Source: Sphingomonas yunnanensis
GTDB lineage: Bacteria > Pseudomonadota > Alphaproteobacteria > Sphingomonadales > Sphingomonadaceae
DNA: 64,000 nucleotides
Assembly: GCF_019898765.1 (NCBI RefSeq)
Contig: NZ_JAIOKB010000007.1
Location: 1 to 64,000 of the forward strand
Direction of reading: 5' to 3'
Positions 1 to 8,042 of the stretch are shown piece by piece; the first letter of the stretch is position 1, and each line of letters starts with the position of its first letter. Below the pieces are notes generated by a model, which was given only the letters and a program-made list of their open reading frames with translations, ran no database searches and had not been told where the DNA came from. Both the position numbers and the translations under genes were made by a program.

Positions 1-2
1 CG

Positions 3-125
3 AGCCTGACCTATTGGATGTCGGTCAACGGCCGCTCGCTGCCCGCCGGCGCCACGCCACCCGAGCACGACCTCGCCTGGTACAAGGCGCAGCGGTTCGA
101 CTATGCGCCGGGTCATCCGGAGTGA
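3..125 (+). CDS. C-terminal end of an unidentified protein (cut by window edge)
   Basis: An open frame enters from the left edge and ends with TGA at 123-125, giving the last 40 residues of a protein. The tail is rich in aromatic residues (TYWMSVNGR, then WYKAQRFDYAPGHPE) and has normal high-GC codon use. The LacI regulator starts 55 bases downstream on the same strand. Position next to sugar-utilisation genes would suit a carbohydrate-active enzyme, but that is inference from context only; I do not recognise the family from this fragment. Confidence 0.55.
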   Translation, partial: SLTYWMSVNGRSLPAGATPPEHDLAWYKAQRFDYAPGHPE

Positions 126-180
126 CGCCCCTTGCGGCGGTGACATACGCCGCCGTAACGTCCCGCGCGAAAGGATTTTC

Positions 181-1275
181 ATGAAGGAAAGCCGCGGTTC
201 GCGTCGTCAGCGCAATGCCCCCACGATCAGCGACGTCGCGCGTCACGCGGGCGTCTCGCCGATGACGGTGAGCCGGGTCATCAACGCCGAGAGCAACGTG
301 CGCGCCGAGACGCGCCGCCGCGTGCAGGAGGCGATCGCGACGCTCCATTACGCGCCGTCCGCCGCGGCGCGGACTCTGGCGGGCGGCGAGGAGTTCCGCC
401 TCGGCGTGCTCCACACGAACACCAGCCTGTTCTACTTCAGCGAGTTCCTGGTCGGCTGTCTCGATCAGGGCAGCCGCCAGAACTGCACGATCGTGATCGA
501 GAAATGCGAGGAGGGCACCGAGCTGGCGGCGATCGAGCACCTGCTGCGCGGCCGGGTCGACGGCGTGCTGCTGCCACCGCCGCTCGGCGATTCCGCCACC
601 GCGCTGGAGGCATTGCGCGCGCGCGACGTGCCGGTGGTGGCGGTCTCGACCGGGCGCGCGCCCGAGTGGGCGCTGTCGGTGAGCATCGACGATCGCAAGG
701 CGGCCTACGAGATGACGCGCCACCTCGGCGCGCTCGGCCATCGTCGCATCGGCTTCATCACCGGTGCGGCCAACCAGACCGCGAGCGCCGAGCGGCTCGC
801 CGGCTACCGCGACGCACTCGCCGAGATGGCGCTGGCCGCGGACGAGGAACTGGTCGCCGAGGGCTGGTTCACCTACCGCTCCGGGCTCGACGCCGCCGAG
901 CAGCTGCTCGAGCTCGCCGAGGCGCCGAGCGCGGTCTTCGCCGCCAACGACGACATGGCCGCCGCGACCGTCGCGATCGCGCACCGCCGCGGGCTCGACG
1001 TGCCGGGGGACCTCACCGTCGTGGGGTTCGATGACTCAGCGCTGGCGACGACGATCTGGCCCGAGCTGACGACGATCCGTCAGCCGGTCAGCGCGATGGC
1101 ACGCACCGCGGTGGACCTGCTCGCGCGCGAGATCCGCGCGCGCAAGACGAGCGACGCCGGCCTCGACCACCCGCACCTGCTGGCGGACTATCAGCTGGTC
1201 CGCCGCCAGTCCGACGCCGCACCGCGCCGTCGGCCCAACGCCGCACCACGGCGCGTGCGGGCGGGAGCGGTTTAG
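181..1275 (+). CDS. LacI-family transcriptional regulator (likely regulator of the xyl operon)
   Basis: 364 residues. The N-terminus has a LacI-type helix-turn-helix (TISDVARHAGVSPMTVSRVI, about residues 14-33), followed by a periplasmic-binding-protein-like sensor domain from about residue 70 with typical LacI landmarks (GLDVPGDLTVVGFDD, TTIRQP). I chose ATG 181 because a ribosome site, GAAAGGA, lies six bases upstream and the helix-turn-helix then sits at the usual distance; the earlier in-frame ATG at 103 lacks this. The gene is convergent with the xylX-xylB-xylC-transporter operon. LacI-type XylR represses xylX in Caulobacter, so this is the natural candidate for the palindrome upstream of xylX. 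The ligand is not visible from sequence. Confidence 0.93.
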   Translation: MKESRGSRRQRNAPTISDVARHAGVSPMTVSRVINAESNVRAETRRRVQEAIATLHYAPSAAARTLAGGEEFRLGVLHTNTSLFYFSEFLVGCLDQGSRQNCTIVIEKCEEGTELAAIEHLLRGRVDGVLLPPPLGDSATALEALRARDVPVVAVSTGRAPEWALSVSIDDRKAAYEMTRHLGALGHRRIGFITGAANQTASAERLAGYRDALAEMALAADEELVAEGWFTYRSGLDAAEQLLELAEAPSAVFAANDDMAAATVAIAHRRGLDVPGDLTVVGFDDSALATTIWPELTTIRQPVSAMARTAVDLLAREIRARKTSDAGLDHPHLLADYQLVRRQSDAAPRRRPNAAPRRVRAGAV

Positions 1276-1312
1276 CTCAGGCCTCGTCCCCAGCACCCCT
1301 CTTCTCGCACCA

Positions 1313-1426
1313 TTCGTGCTGAGGAGAAACTGAGCTTGTCGAGGTGCCGTCTCGAAGTACTTGGCGGAACGTCCGCGGCGGCGCTTCGCGACGAGGCTTC
1401 GACAAGCTCAGCTTCTCCTCAGCGCA
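1313..1426. repeat. Inverted-repeat pair between convergent genes
   Basis: A 24-base arm at about 1318-1341 (CTGAGGAGAAACTGAGCTTG, then TCGA) recurs as its reverse complement at about 1398-1421 with one mismatch, around 56 bases apart. The pair lies between the stop codons of the LacI regulator and the sugar transporter. It resembles the REP-like elements common between sphingomonad genes and could fold into a long hairpin. Another family occurs at 9850 and 30005. Confidence 0.7.
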
Positions 1427-1472
1427 GACGGGGACGAGTAGCGCACGACGAGCGAAGAGATAGCGGCACGAA

Positions 1473-1506
1473 AGCGGCCGGCCGCCCCCAGGGGCAACCG
1501 GCCGCT
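1473..1506. terminator. GC-rich hairpin, possible terminator between convergent operons
   Basis: AGCGGCCGG (1473-1481) pairs with CCGGCCGCT (1498-1506), and a nested GCCCC/GGGGC stem lies inside. It follows the transporter stop codon (minus strand) by about 48 bases. No clear U-run follows on either strand, so intrinsic termination is uncertain. Confidence 0.4.
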
Positions 1507-1553
1507 CTCACACCGATCTCGGCGCCGCCTGCGAAGGGGCGACGCCGAGTCGC

Positions 1554-2978
1554 TCACCCCACCATGTCCTCGAGCTCGCGCCCGCGCGTCTCGTGCACCA
1601 TCTTGCGGACGAAGAAGAACGACACCGCCGCGAAGAAGGCATAGCCGGTGTAGGTCACCGCCAAGCCCGGCGAGACCGCCAGCGCCGGGAAGCTCACCGA
1701 GATCGCGGCATTGGCGATCCACTGCGCGAAGCCCGCGACCGCCAGCCCCGACCCGCGGATCTGGTTCGGGAACATCTCGCCCAGCATCACCCACATCACC
1801 GGGCCCCAGCTGGCGTTGAAGAAGATCACGTAGAGGTTGGCCGCCACCAGCGCGATCACGCCATTGTTGCCCGGCAGGCTCACCGCGCCCGCGGCGTCCG
1901 TCACCGCGGTGGAGAAAGCCCAGGCGACCACCGCCAGCGTCACCGCCATGCCGGCCGAGCCGACCAGCAGCAGTGGCTTGCGCCCGATCTTGTCGACCGT
2001 GAGGATCGTGAACAGGCACGCGCCGATCGACAGCACGCCCGACAGGATGTTGGTCTGCAGCGCATAATCCTCGGAGAAGCCGACCGCTTCCCACAGCGTC
2101 GCGCCGTAATAGAAGACGACGTTGATGCCGACGAGCTGCTGGAACACCGCCAGGCCGATGCCGGCCCAGACGATCGGGCGGATCTTGCCCGAGCCGCGGT
2201 CGACCAGATCGGACAGCTTGGGGCGGTGATGGTCGCCCGCGAGGCTGGCGCGGATCTCGCCGACCTTGCGGTCCGCCTCCGCGCGGCCGAACAGCCGGGT
2301 GAGCACCGCGTGCGCCCGGTCATCGTGACCCTTGGCGACGAGATAGCGCGGGCTCTCCGGGATGATCAGCAGCGCGAGCAGATAGACCAAAGCCGGGATC
2401 GCCTGCAGCCAGAACATCCAGCGCCACGCCGAGAAACCGAACCAGAAGTCGGCGGTCGACCCGCCGGCGTAGCGCGCCAGCGCGAAGTTGGCGACGAACG
2501 CGCCGGTGAGCCCGGTGATGATCATGATCTGCTGCACGCTCGACAGGCGCCCGCGCACCGCGGCGGGGGTCACCTCAGAGATATAGACCGGCGAGATCAC
2601 GCTCGCGGCGCCGACGCCCAGACCGCCGATGATGCGCGCGAAGATGAAGATCGCCGAGGTCGAGGCCGCGCCGGCCAGCAGCGCGCTGAAGAGGAACAGC
2701 GCCGCCGACAGCATCATCACGCTGCGCCGCCCGATCCGATCGGCCAAGCGCCCCGCGCTGAACGCACCGATCGACGAGCCGATCAGGATCGCGCCGACGT
2801 TGACGCCGATCCCGAGCTTGCCGAGATCGAAGGCGGCCTCCAACCCCTTTTGGGTGCCGTTGATCACCCCCGAGTCATAGCCGAACATGAAACCGCCGAT
2901 CGTCGCCACCGCCACGATCGCGGCGATGAAGCCCATGTTGACGCGACCCGCGTCACCCTCACCTAAAGCCGTTGCCAT
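1554..2978 (-). CDS. Sugar:proton symporter, MFS sugar-porter family
   Basis: 474 residues, about twelve membrane spans, inner membrane. Sugar-porter signatures are all present: GGFMFGYDSGVI in span 1, DRIGRR after span 2, PESPRYL at the end of the first half, QQLVGIN in span 7, and DKIGRKPLL in the second half. Members such as XylE and GalP import pentoses or hexoses with protons. The substrate here is inferred as xylose because it is the last gene of the xylX-xylB-xylC operon, 30 bases after xylC. I chose ATG 2978; a GTG six bases upstream (2984) is an alternative. A related glucose/xylose porter cannot be excluded. Confidence 0.9.
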   Translation of the reverse strand: MATALGEGDAGRVNMGFIAAIVAVATIGGFMFGYDSGVINGTQKGLEAAFDLGKLGIGVNVGAILIGSSIGAFSAGRLADRIGRRSVMMLSAALFLFSALLAGAASTSAIFIFARIIGGLGVGAASVISPVYISEVTPAAVRGRLSSVQQIMIITGLTGAFVANFALARYAGGSTADFWFGFSAWRWMFWLQAIPALVYLLALLIIPESPRYLVAKGHDDRAHAVLTRLFGRAEADRKVGEIRASLAGDHHRPKLSDLVDRGSGKIRPIVWAGIGLAVFQQLVGINVVFYYGATLWEAVGFSEDYALQTNILSGVLSIGACLFTILTVDKIGRKPLLLVGSAGMAVTLAVVAWAFSTAVTDAAGAVSLPGNNGVIALVAANLYVIFFNASWGPVMWVMLGEMFPNQIRGSGLAVAGFAQWIANAAISVSFPALAVSPGLAVTYTGYAFFAAVSFFFVRKMVHETRGRELEDMVG

Positions 2979-3008
2979 CCTCACCCGCTCCCACTCGTAT
3001 CTTTTCCG

Positions 3009-3869
3009 TTATACTGTCGCCTCGACCGTCGCGACGCCGGCCACCCCCGGCTCGAACGCGAACAGGTCGCCCGCGAGCGGCTGGTCGGCGAGCGCCGCCG
3101 CGTCGAGCCCCTTGCGCGCCGTCGTCGCAAAAGCGGTGCGCAGCCCCGCGCCGCCGAACGCGATCTTGGTCACGTTGGCGCAGGGGAAGCGCACCGTCGT
3201 CATCAGTCTGCCCGTCGGGTCGTAGCGCCGCACGCCCCAGCCGCCGAACAGGCCGACCCACAGGCAATCTTCTGAGTCGAGCGTCGAGCCGTCGGGATAG
3301 CCGCCGCCGTCCTCGATCGTCACGTGGTGCTCGGGCGTGCCCAGCGTGCCGTCGTCGCGCAGCGGCACGCGCCAGATCGTCTTGCCCAGCGTGTCGGTGT
3401 GATACAGCGCGGTCGCGTCGGCGCTGATCGCAGGGCCGTTCGTGATCACCACCGGCGCGAGTCCGCTGTCGGCGCAGGCCTCGCCCGCGTGGCAGTAGAG
3501 GCGGCCGGTCTCGGCGCCCTCGTCGTCGTCCATCGAGCCGAACCACAGCCGCCCCGTCGCGTCGACCGCGGCGTCGTTGAGCCGGTTGCCGGTCAGATGC
3601 GTCTCGGGTGCGTGCAGCGGCGTGAACGTGCCGGCGGCAGGATCGAAGCGGTGCAGGCCAGTCTTCACGCCAGCGATCAGGTCGCCGCGTGCGCTCGGCA
3701 GCACCCAGCCGACCTGGTCGGGCGCGGTCCAGCGCTCGTGCGCGCCGGCGGCGGGATCGAAGCGGTGAACGTGGTGCTGCTTAATGTCGACGAACCACAG
3801 AGCGTCGCGCGCCCACACCGGCCCCTCGCCCAGCGTCGCGCCGACCCGCAGGACCGACCGCGGCACCAT
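3009..3869 (-). CDS. xylC: Xylono-lactonase, SMP-30/gluconolactonase family
   Basis: 286 residues, a six-bladed SMP-30/regucalcin-type beta-propeller, probably cytoplasmic. Metal-site landmarks fit: Glu in ATLGEGPVW near the start, Asn in NRLNDAAVD, Asn in ITNGPAIS, and Asp in PDGSTLDSEDCLW. The sequence recalls Caulobacter XylC throughout (WFVDIKQ, FHTDTLGKTIW-like stretch, ANVTKIAFGG). The reaction would be hydrolysis of xylonolactone to xylonate, second step of the Weimberg route. The start at 3869 follows the xylB stop by one base, indicating translational coupling; an upstream extension of the frame runs wholly inside xylB and is rejected. Other sugar lactones are possible substrates. 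Confidence 0.9.
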   Translation of the reverse strand: MVPRSVLRVGATLGEGPVWARDALWFVDIKQHHVHRFDPAAGAHERWTAPDQVGWVLPSARGDLIAGVKTGLHRFDPAAGTFTPLHAPETHLTGNRLNDAAVDATGRLWFGSMDDDEGAETGRLYCHAGEACADSGLAPVVITNGPAISADATALYHTDTLGKTIWRVPLRDDGTLGTPEHHVTIEDGGGYPDGSTLDSEDCLWVGLFGGWGVRRYDPTGRLMTTVRFPCANVTKIAFGGAGLRTAFATTARKGLDAAALADQPLAGDLFAFEPGVAGVATVEATV

Positions 3870-3870
3870 C

Positions 3871-4623
3871 TCAGCGCCAGCCCGCGTCGACGAAATAGTC
3901 GTGACCGGTGCACATCCGCGCGTCGTCCGAGGCGAGGAACAGCGCCAGCGCGGCGACGTCGGCGGGCTGGATCCGCCCGTCGAGACACTGCGCCGCGACG
4001 ATCTCTGCCTCACCCTCGGGCGTGTACCATTGCTCCTGGCGCGGCGTCTGGACATTGCCGGGCACGATCGTCGTGACCCGGATGTTGTCGCGCCCGAGGT
4101 CGCGCGCCATGCTCCGCGTCATGCCCTCGATCGCGGCCTTGGCGGTCTGGTAGAGCACCAGGTCGGGCAGGCCGAGATGCCAGCTGATCGAACCGAAGTT
4201 GACGATCGAGCCCCCGCCCGCGCGCCTCATGTGCGCCACCGTCGCCTGCGCGACGAAGAAGAGGTGGCGCAGGTTGACCGCCATCCGCTCGTCCCAATAG
4301 GCCGGGGTCACCTCGGCGATGGTGTGACGGTCGTCGTTGGCGGCGTTGTTGATCAGCACGTCGAGGCCGCCCAGCGTCGCGGCGATCTCGTCCACCATCG
4401 CGGGCAGCGCGGCGACGTCGGTGAGGTCGCAGCCGCGGAACAGCGGGGCGCCCTCCAGCCTGGCGGCGAGCGCCTCCCCCGCGGCAGCGTTGACGTCGAC
4501 GAAGGCCACCTTGGCGCCCTGGCGTGTGAACGCCTCGACCAGTCCGGCGCCGATCCCGGTAGCGCCGCCGGTGACCAGAACCTTCTTGTCGCGCAGCGAC
4601 GGGTAGATCGCGCGGTGATTCAC
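3871..4623 (-). CDS. xylB: NAD-dependent D-xylose 1-dehydrogenase, short-chain dehydrogenase family
   Basis: 250 residues, classical SDR fold. Cofactor motif TGGATGIGAG near residue 20, NNA motif in INNAAND, and catalytic Ser (NFGSISWHLG), Tyr (LVLYQTAKA) and Lys in YxxxK. The body closely resembles Caulobacter XylB as I remember it: NDDRH, AYWDER, FGSISWHLGL, RQEQWYTPEGEAEIVAAQCL, and the DAGWR terminus. It oxidises xylose to xylonolactone, first step of the Weimberg pathway. The start is GTG 4623, giving a four-base GTGA overlap with the xylX stop and the N-terminus MNHRAIYPSL seen in the family. L-arabinose could be a side substrate. Confidence 0.93.
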   Translation of the reverse strand: MNHRAIYPSLRDKKVLVTGGATGIGAGLVEAFTRQGAKVAFVDVNAAAGEALAARLEGAPLFRGCDLTDVAALPAMVDEIAATLGGLDVLINNAANDDRHTIAEVTPAYWDERMAVNLRHLFFVAQATVAHMRRAGGGSIVNFGSISWHLGLPDLVLYQTAKAAIEGMTRSMARDLGRDNIRVTTIVPGNVQTPRQEQWYTPEGEAEIVAAQCLDGRIQPADVAALALFLASDDARMCTGHDYFVDAGWR

Positions 4624-5753
4624 GCGGCAGTCCCCAGCAGCCCACGCGCCGCAAGGTTGCGGATCAGGCCGCCGATGCCGAGCTCCCATGGGGCGGCGTC
4701 CTTCGAGGTCACCACGCGGTTGGTCAGCCGGCCGAGCCGCTCGCTCTCGATCGTCACGCGATCGCCGACCTTGTGGGTGAAACCGCGGCCGGGCTCGTCG
4801 CGGTCCTGTACCGGCGCGAACAGGGTGCCGAGAAACAGCACGAAGCCGTCGGGATATTGGTGCTCGGAGAGCGTCTGGCGCACCAGGTCCAGCGGGTCGC
4901 GGCTGATCTCGGCCATGTTGCTCTTGCCGTCGAGCACATAGCCGTCCTCGCCCTCGATCCGCAGCCGCACCTCGGCGCCACGCACGTCGTCGATCGTGAA
5001 GCTGTCGTCGAACAGCCGCACCAGTGGGCCGAGCGAGCAGGACGCGTTATTGTCCTTGGCCTTGCCGAGCAGCAGCGCCGAGCGCCCCTCGAAGTCGCGG
5101 AGGTTAACGTCATTGCCGAGCGTCGCGCCCAGCGCGATGCCGCGGCTGTCGACCAGCAGCGCGACCTCCGGCTCGGGGTTGTTCCAGCTCGAGTCGGAGC
5201 GGATGCCGATCTCGGCGTCCGGCCCGACGGTGGCGAGCACCGGCGCCTTGGTGAACACCTCGGCATCGGGCCCGATCGCCACCTCGAGATACTGCGACCA
5301 GAGCCCGTCCTCGATCAGCGCCGCCTTGAGCGCCGCCGCCTCGGCGGTGCCGGGCACGACCGAACGGATCGAGCCGCCGACGCGCGATTCCAGCCGGCCG
5401 CGGATCTCGGCCGCGGCCGACCAGTCGCCGCGCGCGCGCTCCTCGATGACCCGCTCGATCGCCGACACCGCGAAAGTGACGCCGCACGCCTTGACGCATT
5501 GGAGATCGACCGGGCTGAGCAACGCGAGCCCGGCGGCGTCGAGCCCGCCGAGCGAGCGTCCGCCCGCGCCGGAGAAGTCACCGGCCTCGACCAGCATCGC
5601 CACGGTGGGTGCCACCGCCGACATGTCGAACGCCTCGCCGCGCACCACGAGCAGCGGGATCGGGCCTTCGGCGGTCGCCGCGCGGCCGATGAAGCGGCCT
5701 TCCTCCCAGTCAAGCGGCAGACTTGACGCGGTCGCGTCCTGTTCGAGCGCCAT
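4620..5753 (-). CDS. xylX: 2-keto-3-deoxy-xylonate dehydratase, fumarylacetoacetate-hydrolase family
   Basis: 377 residues. The C-terminal two-thirds has the FAH fold, with the metal-binding region NNPEPEVALLVD and later GNDVNLRDFEGR and GKAKDNNASCSLGP; the N-terminus (LPLDWEEGRFIGR) is typical of Caulobacter-type XylX. It converts 2-keto-3-deoxyxylonate to alpha-ketoglutarate semialdehyde, fourth step of the Weimberg route. I chose ATG 5753 for its GGGGAGGGG ribosome site; ATG 5771 is possible but has no such site. First gene of the operon, directly downstream of the AGCGCT palindrome. Arabinonate-derived acids are plausible alternative substrates. Confidence 0.9.
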   Translation of the reverse strand: MALEQDATASSLPLDWEEGRFIGRAATAEGPIPLLVVRGEAFDMSAVAPTVAMLVEAGDFSGAGGRSLGGLDAAGLALLSPVDLQCVKACGVTFAVSAIERVIEERARGDWSAAAEIRGRLESRVGGSIRSVVPGTAEAAALKAALIEDGLWSQYLEVAIGPDAEVFTKAPVLATVGPDAEIGIRSDSSWNNPEPEVALLVDSRGIALGATLGNDVNLRDFEGRSALLLGKAKDNNASCSLGPLVRLFDDSFTIDDVRGAEVRLRIEGEDGYVLDGKSNMAEISRDPLDLVRQTLSEHQYPDGFVLFLGTLFAPVQDRDEPGRGFTHKVGDRVTIESERLGRLTNRVVTSKDAAPWELGIGGLIRNLAARGLLGTAA

Positions 5754-5780
5754 CACCCCTCCCCAACTCATCGGCTATCT

Positions 5781-5818
5781 TGATAGCGCTACCAACACGC
5801 TTGCGAGGGAAGTGTCAA
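5781..5818 (-). promoter_or_regulatory. xylX promoter with LacI-type operator
   Basis: On the minus strand, TGGTAGCGCTATCA (5794-5781) is a palindrome centred on AGCGCT with one mismatch between half-sites, typical of LacI-family operators. A consensus -35 hexamer TTGACA sits upstream (5818-5813). With normal spacing the -10 would overlap the palindrome, so a bound repressor would block initiation. No good -10 hexamer is visible. The likely ligand-responsive protein is the LacI regulator at 181-1275. Confidence 0.75.
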
Positions 5819-5866
5819 GACGGTGCCCACGCGCCCCGGCGGGGCTCCGCGAAGCGGGCGTCGAGG

Positions 5867-7924
5867 CTAAGCGATCATTCCCGCATACGCGGCCGAACGC
5901 AAGACCGTTTCGAGGCGCTCGGGGCGGCCGAGCAGATAGCCCTGCACCTGCGGGAAGCCCCAGCGGCGCAGCAGGGCGAGCTGCTCCTCGGTCTCCACCC
6001 CCTCGGCCGTGACCGGCACGCCGAGGCTTTCCCCCAGCGCGGCGATACTGCGGACGATCGAGGCCGAGGGCGCGTGGTCGAGCATCGCCGAGACGAAGCT
6101 GCGATCGACCTTGAGCTTGTCGAAGCGGAAGTCGCGCAGATTGCCGAGCGAGGAATAGCCCGTCCCGAAATCGTCCATGACGATGCGCGCGCCGCGATCC
6201 TGCAACGCGCGCAGCGCCTCCAGCACCGCGTCGCGGCGATGACCGAGCAGCGTCGCGCTCTCGGTCACCTCGAACTCCAGTCGCTCGGGCGCGAGACCGT
6301 GGCGTTCCGCGAGCGCGAGCAGGTCGGCGGCGAGATCGGCCTGGCGGAACTGCACCGGAGACAGATTAAGTGCGACGATAGCGTGGTCGGGCCATCCCCG
6401 CGCCGCCGCCATCGCCTGTTCCGCCACCCACAGCCCGAGCGAGTCGATCCGTCCGCTCGACTCGGCCAGTGGGATGAACTGGTCGGGACGCACGTCGCCC
6501 AGCTCGGGGTGGCGCCAACGCAACAGCGCCTCATAACCGATGACGCGCAGCGTCCGCGCGTCGGCCATCGGCTGATAGACCAGTGACATCTCGCCGCGCT
6601 CGACCGCACCCTCGAGATCGCGCGACAGCCGCCAGCGCAGCCGCGTCTCTTCCTTCAGCGCCTCGTCGAAAAAGCGGGCGGTGTGGCGACCTTCCGATTT
6701 GGCACGATACATCGCCATATCGGCGAGATTGTACAGCTCCTCACGTGCCTGATCCGCGCCCGAGAGCGCGACGCCGACGCTCATCTGCACCGGCACCTCG
6801 TCGCCGGCGGTGGCATCGCAGGCGCGGAAGATCCGCATCAGCAGCGCCTCGGCGGCACGCGGCTGATCCGGAGCGACCTGGATGATCGCGAACTCGTCGC
6901 CGCCGAGCCGCGCCACCATGTCGCCCGACCGGACGCAGCCGGTCAGCAGCTCTGCGGCGTGGTTCAGCGCGCGGTCGCCGCCGGCATGGCCGAAGCGGTC
7001 GTTGACGGACTTGAAGTCGTCGAGATCGATCGCGAACACCGCGACACGCTGGCCAGTCCGCGTCGCACGCGCGAGGTCCTGCGCCAGCCGCTCCTCGAAC
7101 AGCAGTCGGTTGGGCAGTGAGGTGAGCATGTCATGGTGCGCGAGGAACTCGATGCGCCGCTCGGCACGACGGCGCTGCTCCACCGCGTCGCGATACTCGC
7201 CCAACCCGCGCGCGAGGTCGCCGATCTCGTCGGCACGGTCGCACCCTGGAACGCGCATCTCACCGTCCGCGGTGCCGAACTGGCGCAGCTGGTCGGCGAT
7301 CGCGACGATCGGGTGCAGCACCTGGCGCCGCAGCCATAGGAAGGAGGCGAGCAACAGCAGCAGCACGCCGAGCACGCCGAAGACGATGCGCGAGATGCTG
7401 GCATATAGCTCGCGCGAGCTGCGCGCCACTGCGGCGTCGATGCGGTCGACCAGCCGGCGCCGCGCCTCGGCGCGCTCGCGTTCCAGCAGGCGCAGCGCGG
7501 CGAGGAACTGCGGCATGTCGTGCGCGATCTGGCGCGGCTCGGCGCGCGCGTCGACGATCAGGTTCGCCGCCAGTCGCGCGAAGGCGATCGCCGCCGCGTC
7601 GCGCGCCGGACCGGCCGCAGCCGGCGCGCGGTAGCTCGCTCGGAAGGCGGCGAGCGTCTGCTCCACGCGCGTCCACTGCGCCGGGGTGACCTGGCGCGGC
7701 TGCTCGGCCGCGCGGGTCACCTCGCCGATCGCGAGCCGCAGCTGCTGCTGCGCGCGGTCCTGCGCGTCCTCGACGCGGAGCCGCTCGCTCAGCAGCCGCA
7801 CCGACTGATTGGCGTGGCGCACGTCGCCCGCGACCATCCAGCCGGCGGCGAGCAGCAGCAGCACCACCGTCACGACGGTTCCGAACGCGGCAATCACACG
7901 GGTCGAGATCGAGGTCGGCAGCAC
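5867..7924 (-). CDS. Membrane-bound GGDEF-EAL cyclic-di-GMP enzyme
   Basis: 685 residues. N-terminal span (about 8-30), a helical periplasmic sensor of about 150 residues, a second span (VLGVLLLLLASFLWL), a HAMP-like linker, then GGDEF and EAL domains. The cyclase motif is intact (RLGGDEFAI). Phosphodiesterase residues are also present: EALLRW, LNLSPVQF, FEVTES, DDFGTGYSSL, LKVDRSF, TAEGVE and VQGYLLGRP. Either activity may dominate. GTG 7924 is chosen because GGAGGA lies just upstream, and a TATAAT at 7946-7951 lies at a suitable distance; a TTG at 7957 would extend the frame upstream across that TATAAT hexamer. The gene stands alone, divergent from the DUF885 gene. Confidence 0.9.
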   Translation of the reverse strand: MLPTSISTRVIAAFGTVVTVVLLLLAAGWMVAGDVRHANQSVRLLSERLRVEDAQDRAQQQLRLAIGEVTRAAEQPRQVTPAQWTRVEQTLAAFRASYRAPAAAGPARDAAAIAFARLAANLIVDARAEPRQIAHDMPQFLAALRLLERERAEARRRLVDRIDAAVARSSRELYASISRIVFGVLGVLLLLLASFLWLRRQVLHPIVAIADQLRQFGTADGEMRVPGCDRADEIGDLARGLGEYRDAVEQRRRAERRIEFLAHHDMLTSLPNRLLFEERLAQDLARATRTGQRVAVFAIDLDDFKSVNDRFGHAGGDRALNHAAELLTGCVRSGDMVARLGGDEFAIIQVAPDQPRAAEALLMRIFRACDATAGDEVPVQMSVGVALSGADQAREELYNLADMAMYRAKSEGRHTARFFDEALKEETRLRWRLSRDLEGAVERGEMSLVYQPMADARTLRVIGYEALLRWRHPELGDVRPDQFIPLAESSGRIDSLGLWVAEQAMAAARGWPDHAIVALNLSPVQFRQADLAADLLALAERHGLAPERLEFEVTESATLLGHRRDAVLEALRALQDRGARIVMDDFGTGYSSLGNLRDFRFDKLKVDRSFVSAMLDHAPSASIVRSIAALGESLGVPVTAEGVETEEQLALLRRWGFPQVQGYLLGRPERLETVLRSAAYAGMIA

Positions 7925-7927
7925 AGC

Positions 7928-7951
7928 TCCTCCGGGGACAAGCACATTATA
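7928..7951 (-). promoter_or_regulatory. Candidate -10 box and ribosome site of the GGDEF-EAL gene
   Basis: On the minus strand TATAAT (7951-7946) precedes GGAGGA (7933-7928) and GTG 7924. No convincing -35 element was found at 16-18 bases, so the promoter call is tentative. Confidence 0.4.
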
Positions 7952-8042
7952 CGTCAAGGCTTACTCAATGATGAGCGGCGCCGATCGCTTGCTTACCCCG
8001 CCTCGCCCCGTCACACACGCGGAGCATAGGGAGAAGCTCTTG

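Noticed and set aside
1593..2966. Long antisense frame opposite the sugar transporter
   Set aside because: Arg/His/Asp/Gln-rich translation with no motifs is the usual shadow in high-GC DNA; the opposite frame has a clear MFS protein.
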